From DATKYQ01 sp964640665 (GTDB lineage: Bacteria > Myxococcota > B64-G9), in NCBI GenBank assembly GCA_964640665.1, contig CAZXHT010000002.1:110243-174242 (forward strand): DNA of 64,000 bases, in the 5' to 3' direction. The first letter of the stretch is position 1, and the number at the start of each line of letters is the position of its first letter. The translations under genes and the position numbers were made by a program. The notes below the pieces were generated by a model that did no database searches, had not been told where the DNA came from, and worked only from the letters and a program-made list of their open reading frames with translations. Below, one piece after another: positions 43,241 to 51,340 of this stretch.

Positions 43241-45040
43241 ATGTGTGGGATCGAGCATCATGATGGCTGTCCCGCTCTCGAAGTGGCGCTGGCCCGCTGG
43301 CCCGAGTTGGCTCCGACTTACCGGGCGCTTGCAGACCGAAGGTTCGACGGTGTGTTCGAGAAATACATGGCCGATGCCTCGCCCGAGCAGGTGGCGACTT
43401 TCTTGCGCGAGGCCGGCGATCTGGATCTCGAGCGAGTCGAATTGCACCGGGAGGCACTGCGCCGAGGAGAACGAGAGCAAATCGGTCTCGACCAGGTAGA
43501 CAGGGTGGAGCTTGCAACTATCGAAGACCAGGCGGCCCGTCAAGAACAGGACGGCGCGGAAGGACTCGATTCGCTGCGGGAGGGGCGTTGGGCGTCCGTG
43601 GCTTTCGCCGGCGGGGCGGGAACCCGCTTCGCGGCGGGACTCGACGGGTTGAAGAGTGCCTTGGCCCGGCCCAATGAGGTACTGTGCCAGCGCGGCTTTG
43701 ATTCCGCAGAGCCCAAGGGCGCCTTTCCTATTTCACCAGTGGGAGGTCTGAGCTTCTACGAGATCATTCTCGCCCAGGCGCTTTCGGTCGGTGTCTCAAG
43801 CGGGCGATTGCCTTGGGTGCTGTTTTTGACCAGCCAGTTGACCCACGAACGCACCGTGGCGTTTCTGAAGAGCAGGCAGTTGTTTGGATTGCCGGCCGCA
43901 AGCTGGATAGCTTTTCAGCAGGCCCAGGAGCCCCGTTTGGACATGCAGGGCTGCCCGATTGCAGATCAGGGCGGCCACATCAATCAAACCGGCGACGGGC
44001 ACGGTGGGGTGTACCGGGCGCTGCTCGACAACCGGCGGGGGGAACGACCACTGCTGGACTACTTGCGCAACGCGGGTGTCGAACAGTTGGTCATGCACAA
44101 CGTGGACAATCCGGCGGCACGCCCGTTTTTCCTGCCGCGCTTGGGGTTCCACTTGCGCGAGGGTGCGCTTTTCACATTGAGTGCCGTGCGCAAGACGGAT
44201 CCAAACGAAAAGGTCGGCGTGCTGATGATGCTCAAGGCCAGCGGGCGCCTCGAGGTGATCGAGTACAACGTACTCGATCCGCGGGTGGCCGATGCCAGGG
44301 ATGCGGCCAACGGCAGGCTATTGCATGAAGCGGGCAACGCCAACACCAACCTGATCGGTATCGAGGCGATTAGTGATGATTTCGAACCGACGCTCTATAC
44401 GGGTAAAAAGATCGTCTCACGTATCGGGCCGGTGACCGCGAGTTCTCTCGAGAAGCTCAACCAGCATATAACCCGCACGCTGGACCCGGCCCGGATCAGG
44501 GCCTATGAGATCAGGCGGGACGAACTGTTCTTCCCGACCAAGAACATAACCGGCACCGACTCGGTCGAGTCATCGACACGCATGTTGTCGGCGCTGGGTG
44601 AACGACGGTTGAGCGCCTGCGGCGCCAGTGTGGCCAAGGGGGCCGTAATTGATCTGCACCCGGCTTGCGGTGCGACCAAAGAACAGCTCGAGTGTATTGG
44701 CATGTGCCCGGACTGGACCATCGGGCGCGGGGCGCGGCTTTACCTGTGCGCCGGGCCGGAGCCGATCAGCGACGGTCCCGTCAGGATCGAAGACGACAGC
44801 TCTTTAATACTTTACACAGCCAGGCCCTATGGAAAACTGTCCCTGGACGCCGAGCGCCGCCTGACGATCGACACGGCCGGGATGAGTCGCCTGCGAATCG
44901 GGCGCGGGGTGACGCTGGGCAAGGGTGTCAGGTTGGTAATGCGCATCGGCGCGGGGGGAAAGCTGAACATACCTGCCGGGCGAACAGTTACGGCAGATAT
45001 AGAGGTCGAGGTGGGAAGCGGTGAAGAAAAAACTCTTTAG
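43241..45040 (+). CDS. UDP-N-acetylhexosamine/UDP-sugar pyrophosphorylase-like
   Basis: The 599-aa protein has the nucleotidyltransferase signature FAGGAGTRFA and the substrate-binding SAEPKGAFPISP. It also has GDGHGGVYRALL, like the UAP1 GNGG motif, and VMHNVDNPAARP. This is the UDPGP family, which makes UDP-HexNAc or UDP-glucose from UTP and sugar-1-phosphate. The substrate cannot be told apart by eye. The C-terminal ~130 residues resemble a left-handed parallel beta-helix tail. The last 20 bp overlap the metallophosphoesterase lipoprotein gene. Confidence 0.75.
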   Translation: MCGIEHHDGCPALEVALARWPELAPTYRALADRRFDGVFEKYMADASPEQVATFLREAGDLDLERVELHREALRRGEREQIGLDQVDRVELATIEDQAARQEQDGAEGLDSLREGRWASVAFAGGAGTRFAAGLDGLKSALARPNEVLCQRGFDSAEPKGAFPISPVGGLSFYEIILAQALSVGVSSGRLPWVLFLTSQLTHERTVAFLKSRQLFGLPAASWIAFQQAQEPRLDMQGCPIADQGGHINQTGDGHGGVYRALLDNRRGERPLLDYLRNAGVEQLVMHNVDNPAARPFFLPRLGFHLREGALFTLSAVRKTDPNEKVGVLMMLKASGRLEVIEYNVLDPRVADARDAANGRLLHEAGNANTNLIGIEAISDDFEPTLYTGKKIVSRIGPVTASSLEKLNQHITRTLDPARIRAYEIRRDELFFPTKNITGTDSVESSTRMLSALGERRLSACGASVAKGAVIDLHPACGATKEQLECIGMCPDWTIGRGARLYLCAGPEPISDGPVRIEDDSSLILYTARPYGKLSLDAERRLTIDTAGMSRLRIGRGVTLGKGVRLVMRIGAGGKLNIPAGRTVTADIEVEVGSGEEKTL

Positions 45041-46466
45041 TTTACTATTCCTATGCCTGTTGATTTCTACGGGTGGTTGTCGGAAAGAAGCCGACCGTTC
45101 CAACACCATCTGCGGTATGCATTTCAAGCAAGCTGACGGCGCGCGCCTGGTTAATGGCGATCCTGCGCCCCGCGTGCAGGTGATCGGCTTTCCGGCATCG
45201 TTCATGCTCGACAACATCGAGTCCGAGCGGGCCGTCTCCTGCTCGTTTGACATGTTCGGCCCGCAGGTCGCGCCCAAGCGAATCTTCACCCGTTACGGGC
45301 GTGCGGACGAGAAGAAGATAAAGGTTACTGCGACCGCCGCTAACGAAGTACACATTGATTACCCGCTGGCCTCCAGGTCCTATGGAATAGTTTCGATCGA
45401 AAAGCGTTTTTCGGTTCCCGATGACTCCAGACATCTATTGCACAATGGTCTTGCCCTAGACATCGAGGGAGGCGTTTTCCTGCGCTTGAAAGGCCCCGCC
45501 GCGCTGCTGCGCTCGCTCGGTCCCACGACGGTGGTGCATGTGAGCAACCGCTCGGAGCATACTCTTCCCGTGGACATCGTCCTCGATAATGTTTCCAGTC
45601 GTCTTTCGCTTTACGGTGTTTCTGGAAAAGGCGGACCGGGCAAGATAACGATCAAACCCGAAGACCGGTTGCGCGTTCGCTTGTCCGGGACGCTGATGGC
45701 CGGCGAGCAGATCTGGATCAAGGTTGCCCCGCGCCAGCTGCGTTACCCCTACAGCTTCGTCTTCGGCGGCGACGTCAAGAAGAACATTCCCACTTTTCTC
45801 GCCCTGCTCGACAAGGTGAGCAAGAGAGCCGACCCGTTGTTCATGTTGTCCGTTGGCGACTATACGCGCAACAGCCTGCCGGCCGAACTAGACGATTTTT
45901 TCGAGGCCAGCCGGCAGATCGATTATCCGGTTTACTACGTCAAGGGCAACCACGAGACCAGGTGCCAGGGAGATCTGCATTTTCGAAGACTCTTCGGTTC
46001 TGAGCGCTTTTTCTTGGTGGTGGACCAATTGCTGTTCGTGGTACTGGATTCGACACTGCGCGATGGTTCCGGGTACCGACTGGACGACCGGCAACTTGCC
46101 TGGCTGGACGAAGTCCTGGCAGCGCAGCAGGCTGTACCCTGGAAGTTCATTCTGTTGCACGTCCCGCCGTATCCATTGCACGGCGATACTTTGCACCCCG
46201 AACACAAGTCCAACCTGGCCGAATGTGACGCCGTGGCTCTCAGGGCGATTGCCGGTAAACATGACGTATCCTACGTGCTGAGTGGGCACGCCCACCTCTA
46301 CGCCCGTCGTGAAGAAAAAGGCACCGTTTATTTGGTAAGCGGCGGCGGAGGGGCCAAGCTATACACCTACAACCCCGTAGCCGGATTCGACATCGACACC
46401 CGGCCGCATCTGATGCTTTTTAATGTCTACAAAGACGGGATAGAGGAAGAGGCGCTTCGGTTGTAG
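45021..46466 (+). CDS. Calcineurin-like metallophosphoesterase lipoprotein
   Basis: The 481-aa protein has a signal peptide with a lipobox (STGGC, Cys20). The C-terminal ~240 residues carry calcineurin metal-site motifs: FGGDVKKN, SVGDYTRN, KGNHETR, LLHVPPYP and SGHAHLYAR. The N-terminal ~230 residues are a beta-rich region like that of purple acid phosphatases. It is a likely envelope phosphoesterase. The GTG start lies within the last 20 bp of the pyrophosphorylase gene, so the two form an operon. Confidence 0.9.
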   Translation: MKKKLFSLLFLCLLISTGGCRKEADRSNTICGMHFKQADGARLVNGDPAPRVQVIGFPASFMLDNIESERAVSCSFDMFGPQVAPKRIFTRYGRADEKKIKVTATAANEVHIDYPLASRSYGIVSIEKRFSVPDDSRHLLHNGLALDIEGGVFLRLKGPAALLRSLGPTTVVHVSNRSEHTLPVDIVLDNVSSRLSLYGVSGKGGPGKITIKPEDRLRVRLSGTLMAGEQIWIKVAPRQLRYPYSFVFGGDVKKNIPTFLALLDKVSKRADPLFMLSVGDYTRNSLPAELDDFFEASRQIDYPVYYVKGNHETRCQGDLHFRRLFGSERFFLVVDQLLFVVLDSTLRDGSGYRLDDRQLAWLDEVLAAQQAVPWKFILLHVPPYPLHGDTLHPEHKSNLAECDAVALRAIAGKHDVSYVLSGHAHLYARREEKGTVYLVSGGGGAKLYTYNPVAGFDIDTRPHLMLFNVYKDGIEEEALRL

Positions 46467-46477
46467 TTAGGCGATTT

Positions 46478-47737
46478 TTATAAAAGATGAGCCGGCAACC
46501 GCTCGGGGGGATCCGTGCCGGGTTCCTTTTCGGCCGCGGGGATCGGCAACAGGCTTGGTTCCAGTAACCAGGACCAGACCGGGCGCTTGGCGATGATTCC
46601 CGCACGACAGGAGATGTCGCCGCTTTCGGGATCGTTGGCCAGCAGCAGGCCGTGTGTGCAGTCATGTCTGGCCATCGCCCTGGCAAGAGGACGGGTATCT
46701 CGATCCGTGTCCGGATCGCACTCGACCTGAACGAAAACCCTCTTACCCGATCGATCGGCTGCCGCGAGGCCCGAGAGCTTCATCGCTTTCCAGGCCAACA
46801 CGCGAGCCCCAAGCCTGCGTAATTCTGTATAAACGGCCGTCTCCAAAAGGGCGCGCTCGGCGACACCCCGACCGGAAAGCGCGGTCGCCAGCCCGCAGTC
46901 GGCCGCGAAGGTTCTTCTGGCCGCCCCGTGGCGATCTCGATCTGCATCCTCCAGCCGCGAGATGATGTGAACCAGGCCACTGCGCTCGAGATGAGACAAG
47001 AAAGCCCGGGCCTGATCCAGAGACCTGGTTAAAATTCCCTTCATGTGAGATAGACTGAACGACTCGGCAGTCATGGAAACAAGATAGACCGCTATGGCGG
47101 TTAATTTGTCTGTTCCTCTGACTTCGCTCTTTGTGATCACGTCATGAAACAGGATTTCGTTAAAGAGACGGACTAGGCTTTTGGTTTGATCCTGGCTGTT
47201 CCAGCTTGTCGGCAAGCCACCGGCCCGCAGAAAGGCAGGAAGCACTTCGCGTGCTGTGACATTATTGACCGATTTATCGGTGAATTCATCAATCCAGTCT
47301 CGCAAGCAGAGCGGGAAAAAGGGTATCACGGCAATATCTGAAGCCTTTGCTTTCATCTCGCTTGGCTGGCCGGAGACGGAGGCGATCACCCCGGCGCCGG
47401 TTTTGCGTCTGAAATCGCGCGCCCAGATCAGCCAATCGCTCACTCTCTCGGCCTCGTCGAGAAGTATCCAGGTCTGCTGTCCCTTGTGCGAGTCGGTTGC
47501 CGCCCTCGAAAACAGCTCGAGCGTTTCCTTGCGGGGTCTTGGCGCCAACCTGGGGTCCTCGAGATCGATGCTGACCACCCCGGTTTCTTCCCGGCGCCTG
47601 GAAAGAATCCGCGCAATCTCACCGAGTGCCGTCGACTTGCCGGATCCACGCACACCTCGCAGGATGACGATGCGGTTCGAATCCAGCCCCTGAATGGCCA
47701 GATCGATCTCTTTTTTTCGCCACTGTCTGATTGTCAT
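46478..47737 (-). CDS. DUF4143-type AAA ATPase (COG1373)
   Basis: The 419-aa protein has Walker A GVRGSGKST (residues ~28-36) and Walker B TWILLDEAERVSDW (~115-128). A C-terminal DUF4143-like region includes FLSHLERSGLVHIISRL and VFVQVECDPD. This large family of P-loop ATPases has no agreed function; some members are found near toxin-antitoxin or mobile genes. A GGAG site precedes the ATG. The gene converges on the metallophosphoesterase gene. Confidence 0.85.
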   Translation of the reverse strand: MTIRQWRKKEIDLAIQGLDSNRIVILRGVRGSGKSTALGEIARILSRRREETGVVSIDLEDPRLAPRPRKETLELFSRAATDSHKGQQTWILLDEAERVSDWLIWARDFRRKTGAGVIASVSGQPSEMKAKASDIAVIPFFPLCLRDWIDEFTDKSVNNVTAREVLPAFLRAGGLPTSWNSQDQTKSLVRLFNEILFHDVITKSEVRGTDKLTAIAVYLVSMTAESFSLSHMKGILTRSLDQARAFLSHLERSGLVHIISRLEDADRDRHGAARRTFAADCGLATALSGRGVAERALLETAVYTELRRLGARVLAWKAMKLSGLAAADRSGKRVFVQVECDPDTDRDTRPLARAMARHDCTHGLLLANDPESGDISCRAGIIAKRPVWSWLLEPSLLPIPAAEKEPGTDPPERLPAHLL

Positions 47738-47758
47738 TATTCTCCGTTATATCGGTTA

Positions 47759-47788
47759 ATAATAAACTACGATCTCAATGGGCGTCAA
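47759..47788 (-). promoter_or_regulatory. Promoter of the DUF4143-type ATPase
   Basis: On the minus strand, TTGACG (47783-47788), an 18-bp spacer and TATTAT (47759-47764). A GGAG Shine-Dalgarno sequence lies between it and the ATG. Confidence 0.55.
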
Positions 47789-47802
47789 GCGCATTATGGC
47801 TA

Positions 47803-47830
47803 TTGAATTTTGAATGAAAGGTATTACAAT
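47803..47830 (+). promoter_or_regulatory. Promoter of the FmdB-family gene
   Basis: TTGAAT (47803-47808), a 16-bp spacer and TACAAT (47825-47830). The leader carries AGGAGG before the ATG at 47869. Confidence 0.5.
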
Positions 47831-47868
47831 GATGATGTTGATGAATGGACAAGCAGGAGGAAGCTGGA

Positions 47869-48078
47869 ATGCCGATGTACGAGTACGAGTGTTCAAAGTG
47901 CCAGCACCAGTTCGAACTGCTCAGGTCGCTTTCCGAGCGGGACGATCCCTGTGAGTGTCCCGCTTGCCGTAAAAAGGTGAAGATGAAGAGACTCTCTTCG
48001 CTCTTCAGTTCGGCGGGGTCGGGAGATGTCGGAAGTATGTACAACTCCTGCTCCAGCACGAGTTCTGGAGGCGGGTGA
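47869..48078 (+). CDS. FmdB-family zinc ribbon protein
   Basis: The 69-aa protein has the FmdB signature MPMYEYECSKCQHQFELL and a second Cys pair (CECPACRKKV), together forming a zinc ribbon. The Ser/Gly-rich tail is typical. FmdB-type proteins are putative regulators of amidase or formamidase genes in some bacteria, but most are unassigned. The ATG at 47869 follows AGGAGG at the right distance. Confidence 0.9.
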   Translation: MPMYEYECSKCQHQFELLRSLSERDDPCECPACRKKVKMKRLSSLFSSAGSGDVGSMYNSCSSTSSGGG

Positions 48079-48115
48079 GCCCTCTGACCAAACCGCCCCG
48101 GTCGGGGTGGTAATA

Positions 48116-49024
48116 TTATCTGTCAGCAGTTGGTTCCGGGTGCAGTATTCTGGAAAGGCGCGCCAGGCCCTCGACGATGCGCGGGCCGGGCCTGAAAAAG
48201 AGAGACGAGTTTAAAGCGTGTACGCGCCCGTTCTTCACGGCCGGCACGACCTTCCAGCGACTCCATTCACGACGCACCTCGGCCGTGGTCGTCTCGGCGT
48301 CATTCCCCCCGGACGAGGCGTCGATTATTACATCGGGTGCAAGTTTGATAAGCGCCTCGATAGGCACGCTGGGGTAGCGCACCCGCGATTCTCCCAGCAG
48401 GTTCCGTCCGCCGGCGATGGTCAGCAGTGTGTCTGCGAAACTGCCTCGGCCGGCGACTACCAGCGGCCGGTGTCCGTAGACCATGATCACCCGTGGCCGC
48501 GGCCGGCCCGCGACGCGCGTCCTGATGCCGGTGATACGGGCCCGCATCTCGGCGACCAGTTTCCGGGCTCCCTCCTCCTTTTCGAAAACGACGCCGAGCC
48601 GTTCAATTGCCCCGTAGATGTTGTCAAGAGTGTATGACGGCAAGACCAGCACCGGCACTCCCAGTCTGGTGATGACGTCGAGCCGGTCGCGACCGCCCGG
48701 GTTGGGCACGCCGATTACGAGCTGCGGATCGAGGGCCATGATTCCCTCGACGCTGGGATCGACGAAACCGCCCACATGGGGAAGCTTCTTAACCTGCTCG
48801 GGGTAGTCGTCGAACCTGGTGACTCCGACCAAGCGTTCGCCGGCACCGATGGCGAAAACGATTTCAGTCAGGTTGGGGGCCAGCGACACGACCCGCTCGG
48901 GAACCCCGTGCGGCCGCGGTTTGCCAAGGTAGGCGGATCCTGCGGGCTGGGCCGCGGCTGCGGCAGCCAGAAACAGCTGAACGATTGTCAGGATCAGGGA
49001 ATTTTTCAAGATTGCAGATGTCAT
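48116..49024 (-). CDS. BtuF-type periplasmic binding protein
   Basis: The 302-aa protein has a signal peptide (residues 1-22, LILTIVQLFLAAAAAA) and the BtuF/FhuD fold: RVVSLAPNLTEIVFAIGAGERLVGVTR, GFVDPSVEGIMALDPQLVIG and VIIDASSGGND. It captures cobalamin, heme or a siderophore in the periplasm. The start at 49024 (MTSAILK) is chosen because the signal peptide begins there; an upstream in-frame ATG would add 18 non-signal residues. Its partners are at 36786 and 42143. Confidence 0.88.
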   Translation of the reverse strand: MTSAILKNSLILTIVQLFLAAAAAAQPAGSAYLGKPRPHGVPERVVSLAPNLTEIVFAIGAGERLVGVTRFDDYPEQVKKLPHVGGFVDPSVEGIMALDPQLVIGVPNPGGRDRLDVITRLGVPVLVLPSYTLDNIYGAIERLGVVFEKEEGARKLVAEMRARITGIRTRVAGRPRPRVIMVYGHRPLVVAGRGSFADTLLTIAGGRNLLGESRVRYPSVPIEALIKLAPDVIIDASSGGNDAETTTAEVRREWSRWKVVPAVKNGRVHALNSSLFFRPGPRIVEGLARLSRILHPEPTADR

Positions 49025-49079
49025 TTTCGTCCCCAAGCCTCTCAGATACGGCGGCCGGTCGTAAAGTGATATTTGCATG

Positions 49080-49105
49080 AAAAAAGGCGGGCTGCATGGC
49101 CCGCC
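49080..49105 (-). terminator. Rho-independent terminator of the ComEA-like gene
   Basis: On the minus strand, a perfect GGCGGGC/GCCCGCC stem with a 6-nt loop (49086-49105) is followed by a run of six T (the A-run at 49080-49085 on the plus strand). It lies 27 nt after the ComEA-like stop. Confidence 0.8.
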
Positions 49106-49132
49106 TGTGACAAGTCGCTAGAAGCTTCTGGC

Positions 49133-49474
49133 TCAGCTCTTCTTGGATTTCCTGGTTTTTGCAGGCGGTAGCATGGTTGTCTTGCCCTTGAGCACGACAC
49201 GCTCTCGTACCTTCGAAAGCAGCGCCTTGCCGATGCCCTTGACCGCGAGCAGATCTTCGGCCGTCTTGAAGGACTTCTTCTCGCGGTAGGCGATGATGGC
49301 TTTTGCCTTGGCGATCCCGATGCCGGGCAACATCGCAATTTGCGCGGCGCTTGCGGTGTTGACATTGACAACACCGGTCGAGGAACCGGCACTTGCCTGC
49401 GTACCCGCCAGGCTCACACACAGCATCGAAAACATCGCGACTAAAACCAGCGTCAGTTGATTTACCGTCTTCAT
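49133..49474 (-). CDS. ComEA-like helix-hairpin-helix protein
   Basis: The 113-aa protein has a signal peptide (residues ~1-28, LVLVAMFSMLCVSLAGTQASA) and two helix-hairpin-helix motifs (VNVNTASAAQIAMLPGIGIAKAKAII and AEDLLAVKGIGKALLSKV) as in ComEA. The C-terminal tail is very basic. ComEA-type proteins bind DNA nonspecifically outside the inner membrane and can support DNA uptake, but many small ones have no link to competence. A GGAG site precedes the ATG, and a strong terminator follows the stop. Confidence 0.88.
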   Translation of the reverse strand: MKTVNQLTLVLVAMFSMLCVSLAGTQASAGSSTGVVNVNTASAAQIAMLPGIGIAKAKAIIAYREKKSFKTAEDLLAVKGIGKALLSKVRERVVLKGKTTMLPPAKTRKSKKS

Positions 49475-49532
49475 GATTCGTCTCCTTTTTCTTCTTGTAA
49501 TTGTGAAAAGTACACCGTGAATCTGTCTTGTC

Positions 49533-49724
49533 TCATTCGGCCGTCTGTTCCTGGAATTTCTCGCGGATCTGCAGACGCCCGTTGGTGGGCAATGCATCCA
49601 GGTAGACGTTGAAAGATCCATCGCGATTCGTGAAACATGCTCCCACCTTGACCCAGAAAGATTTCTCGAGTCCCTCACGCTCGACGATGGTGTACACCTG
49701 CAGCATCCTGGCACCCTCGGCCAT
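49533..49724 (-). CDS. Small conserved-looking hypothetical protein
   Basis: The 63-aa protein has a beta-hairpin-rich pattern (VYTIVEREGLEKSFWVKVG, FTNRDGSFNVYLDALPTNG, LQIREK), a layout often seen in myxobacterial small proteins of unknown role. AAAGGAGG precedes the ATG at 49724. It is upstream of, and on the same strand as, the ComEA-like gene, with a 58-nt gap. I do not recognise a function. Confidence 0.7.
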   Translation of the reverse strand: MAEGARMLQVYTIVEREGLEKSFWVKVGACFTNRDGSFNVYLDALPTNGRLQIREKFQEQTAE

Positions 49725-50073
49725 GGCTTGCCTCCTTTCAGAAATGGAGGATCTCGCTTTTCCCGGGACTGCGACCTTTCCTCCGGTCGCGCAAAAAACA
49801 AGCAATATGTGTGCCGTTGTGTGCAGGTGTAGGGGTTGACGGTGAAAACCCGTTTTTTACAAGTCGTTGCGAAGATCGAGGAAACCCGAGCCTGATGAGC
49901 AACAAGCGCTTCGGAGCCGGGGGGTGTCCGATTTCCGGACACCCCCTGCCAGAGCCGACGTAGGGACAGAGATTCCCAATCTCATTTTTTATTAATAAGT
50001 GGGGTGCATTAATATTGAGGATGATCTAGCATCCAGGAAATATACAGTGCATCACTACCCACGGGAGAAATTC
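49725..50073. other. Intergenic region with a strong dyad (49920-49946)
   Basis: No gene is seen. The region contains a perfect 11-bp inverted repeat, GGGGGTGTCCG (49920-49930) and CGGACACCCCC (49936-49946), separated by 5 nt, 127 nt before the porin start. It is not followed by a T-run, so it is not a terminator. It could be an operator for a dimeric activator (for example an NtrC-type protein) or a repeat element. AGGGACAGAGATTCCCAATCTC-type sequence follows from ~49963. Confidence 0.5.
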
Positions 50074-51285
50074 ATGAATCGAAAACTGACACCGCCGTTC
50101 TTTTTCCTTCTGTTGTTATCGTTCGCCATCTCTGCGCCCGCGGTCAGGGCCGACGAAGAAAAGGATATCCCGCCGCCGTCGAGCTGGGAACCCGCCGGTG
50201 AAATTACCCCCCCGGCCCCGACCGCGGGCGCAGAGGCGGGACCGGCCGTGCCCAGTCCGATGTTCCAGTACGGCCAGTTCCAGATCAGCGCCAAGGGACG
50301 GGTACAGGTGATGGGTGGCCTGGTGGGCAAGGACGCCAACACCGGAAACGGCGACCTGCTCAGCCGGGACGGTTTTCGCATTCACCGGGCCCGCATGGGC
50401 CTGTATGGCCAGTTGATGAATGACTGGCACTACAGCCTGGAGCTTGCTCTAATCGACGAGTACTATGGCGGCAACAACCTGTTGGACGCCAACATCACCT
50501 GGAAACCCGCCGAATGGCTTTGGATCCGGGCTGGAGCCGGGAAGCCCGGTTTCAGCCGGGCGCTGATTACTTCTTCCGGCAGCCTGCAATTCATCGAGCG
50601 CCCCCTCTGGGTCAACCTGGAGCGAGCCACCCGGACAACCATGCTGGATCTCAATCGCCAGGTGGGGGTGGCGGTTGGCGGACGGCTGAGCATGTTTTTC
50701 TACGAGGCGGGTGTCTACAACGGCTCGCCCGGGGTGTCCAAGACCGACTTGAACGACGGCATGCTGTACCTGCTGCGCCTCGGCGTCGGACAGGGCGATA
50801 TCGGCGAAAACGAGGCGGATTTTAAGCGAAATGGTTTTCGCTGGCGCCTGGCTCTCAACGGCTACATCAATCAGGACTCGGCGGCCGAATTCCGTGGCGC
50901 GGGCGTCGACACCTCGATCAAATACAAGGGTATCAGCTTTCACGCAGAAGCCCTGTGGGCCAAGCAAATTCCCAACGATCGGTCCCAGGACATCGTCATG
51001 GCACTGGATAAAGCGGAACGCTGGGGAATGTACGCCCAGGCCGGCTACATGCTTCCGTTCGACTTCCTCGACCTGGAAGTAGCGGTGCGTTTCGAAATCA
51101 TGGACGACTGGGTGGGAGCACTCCACGAGGACGAGGGTGACATTTGGGAGTTGACCGCCGGAGTGAGCGCTTACTTTAGCGAGAACCGGGCCAAGCTGAT
51201 GGTCAACTACGTGCGCAGGGAGGAAATGCACGGCACCGATCTGTCAAACGACATGCTGGCGGCCATGCTGCAACTCAAGTTTTGA
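50074..51285 (+). CDS. Outer-membrane porin, phosphate-selective (OprO/OprP)-like
   Basis: The 403-aa protein has a signal peptide (residues ~1-24, FFFLLLLSFAISAPAVRA) and a Pro-rich stretch. A barrel region follows, with FRIHRARMGLYGQLMNDWHYSLELALID and ITWKPAEWLWIRAGAGKPGFSR, similar to the OprO/OprP or DUF3138-like porins. It ends ML-QLKF, with a terminal Phe as in many barrels. The ATG at 50074 is chosen because the signal peptide begins there and GGGAGA precedes it. Confidence 0.85.
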   Translation: MNRKLTPPFFFLLLLSFAISAPAVRADEEKDIPPPSSWEPAGEITPPAPTAGAEAGPAVPSPMFQYGQFQISAKGRVQVMGGLVGKDANTGNGDLLSRDGFRIHRARMGLYGQLMNDWHYSLELALIDEYYGGNNLLDANITWKPAEWLWIRAGAGKPGFSRALITSSGSLQFIERPLWVNLERATRTTMLDLNRQVGVAVGGRLSMFFYEAGVYNGSPGVSKTDLNDGMLYLLRLGVGQGDIGENEADFKRNGFRWRLALNGYINQDSAAEFRGAGVDTSIKYKGISFHAEALWAKQIPNDRSQDIVMALDKAERWGMYAQAGYMLPFDFLDLEVAVRFEIMDDWVGALHEDEGDIWELTAGVSAYFSENRAKLMVNYVRREEMHGTDLSNDMLAAMLQLKF

Positions 51286-51340
51286 TACCGCGGTTTTTTC
51301 GGGGCGGTGCTGAAATGTTTTGAAAGAAAGAAGGTGTGTC

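Noticed and set aside
49025..49079. Cobalamin riboswitch upstream of the BtuF-like gene
   Set aside because: The gap is too short (~55 nt) before the ComEA-like terminator, and no conserved B12-box-like sequence was seen. None was seen upstream of the BtuC or BtuD genes either.
49741..49810. Hairpin GCGACC/GGTCGC followed by A-run as a terminator
   Set aside because: The run is A on the plus strand and precedes the stem on the minus strand, so neither direction gives a stem followed by U.
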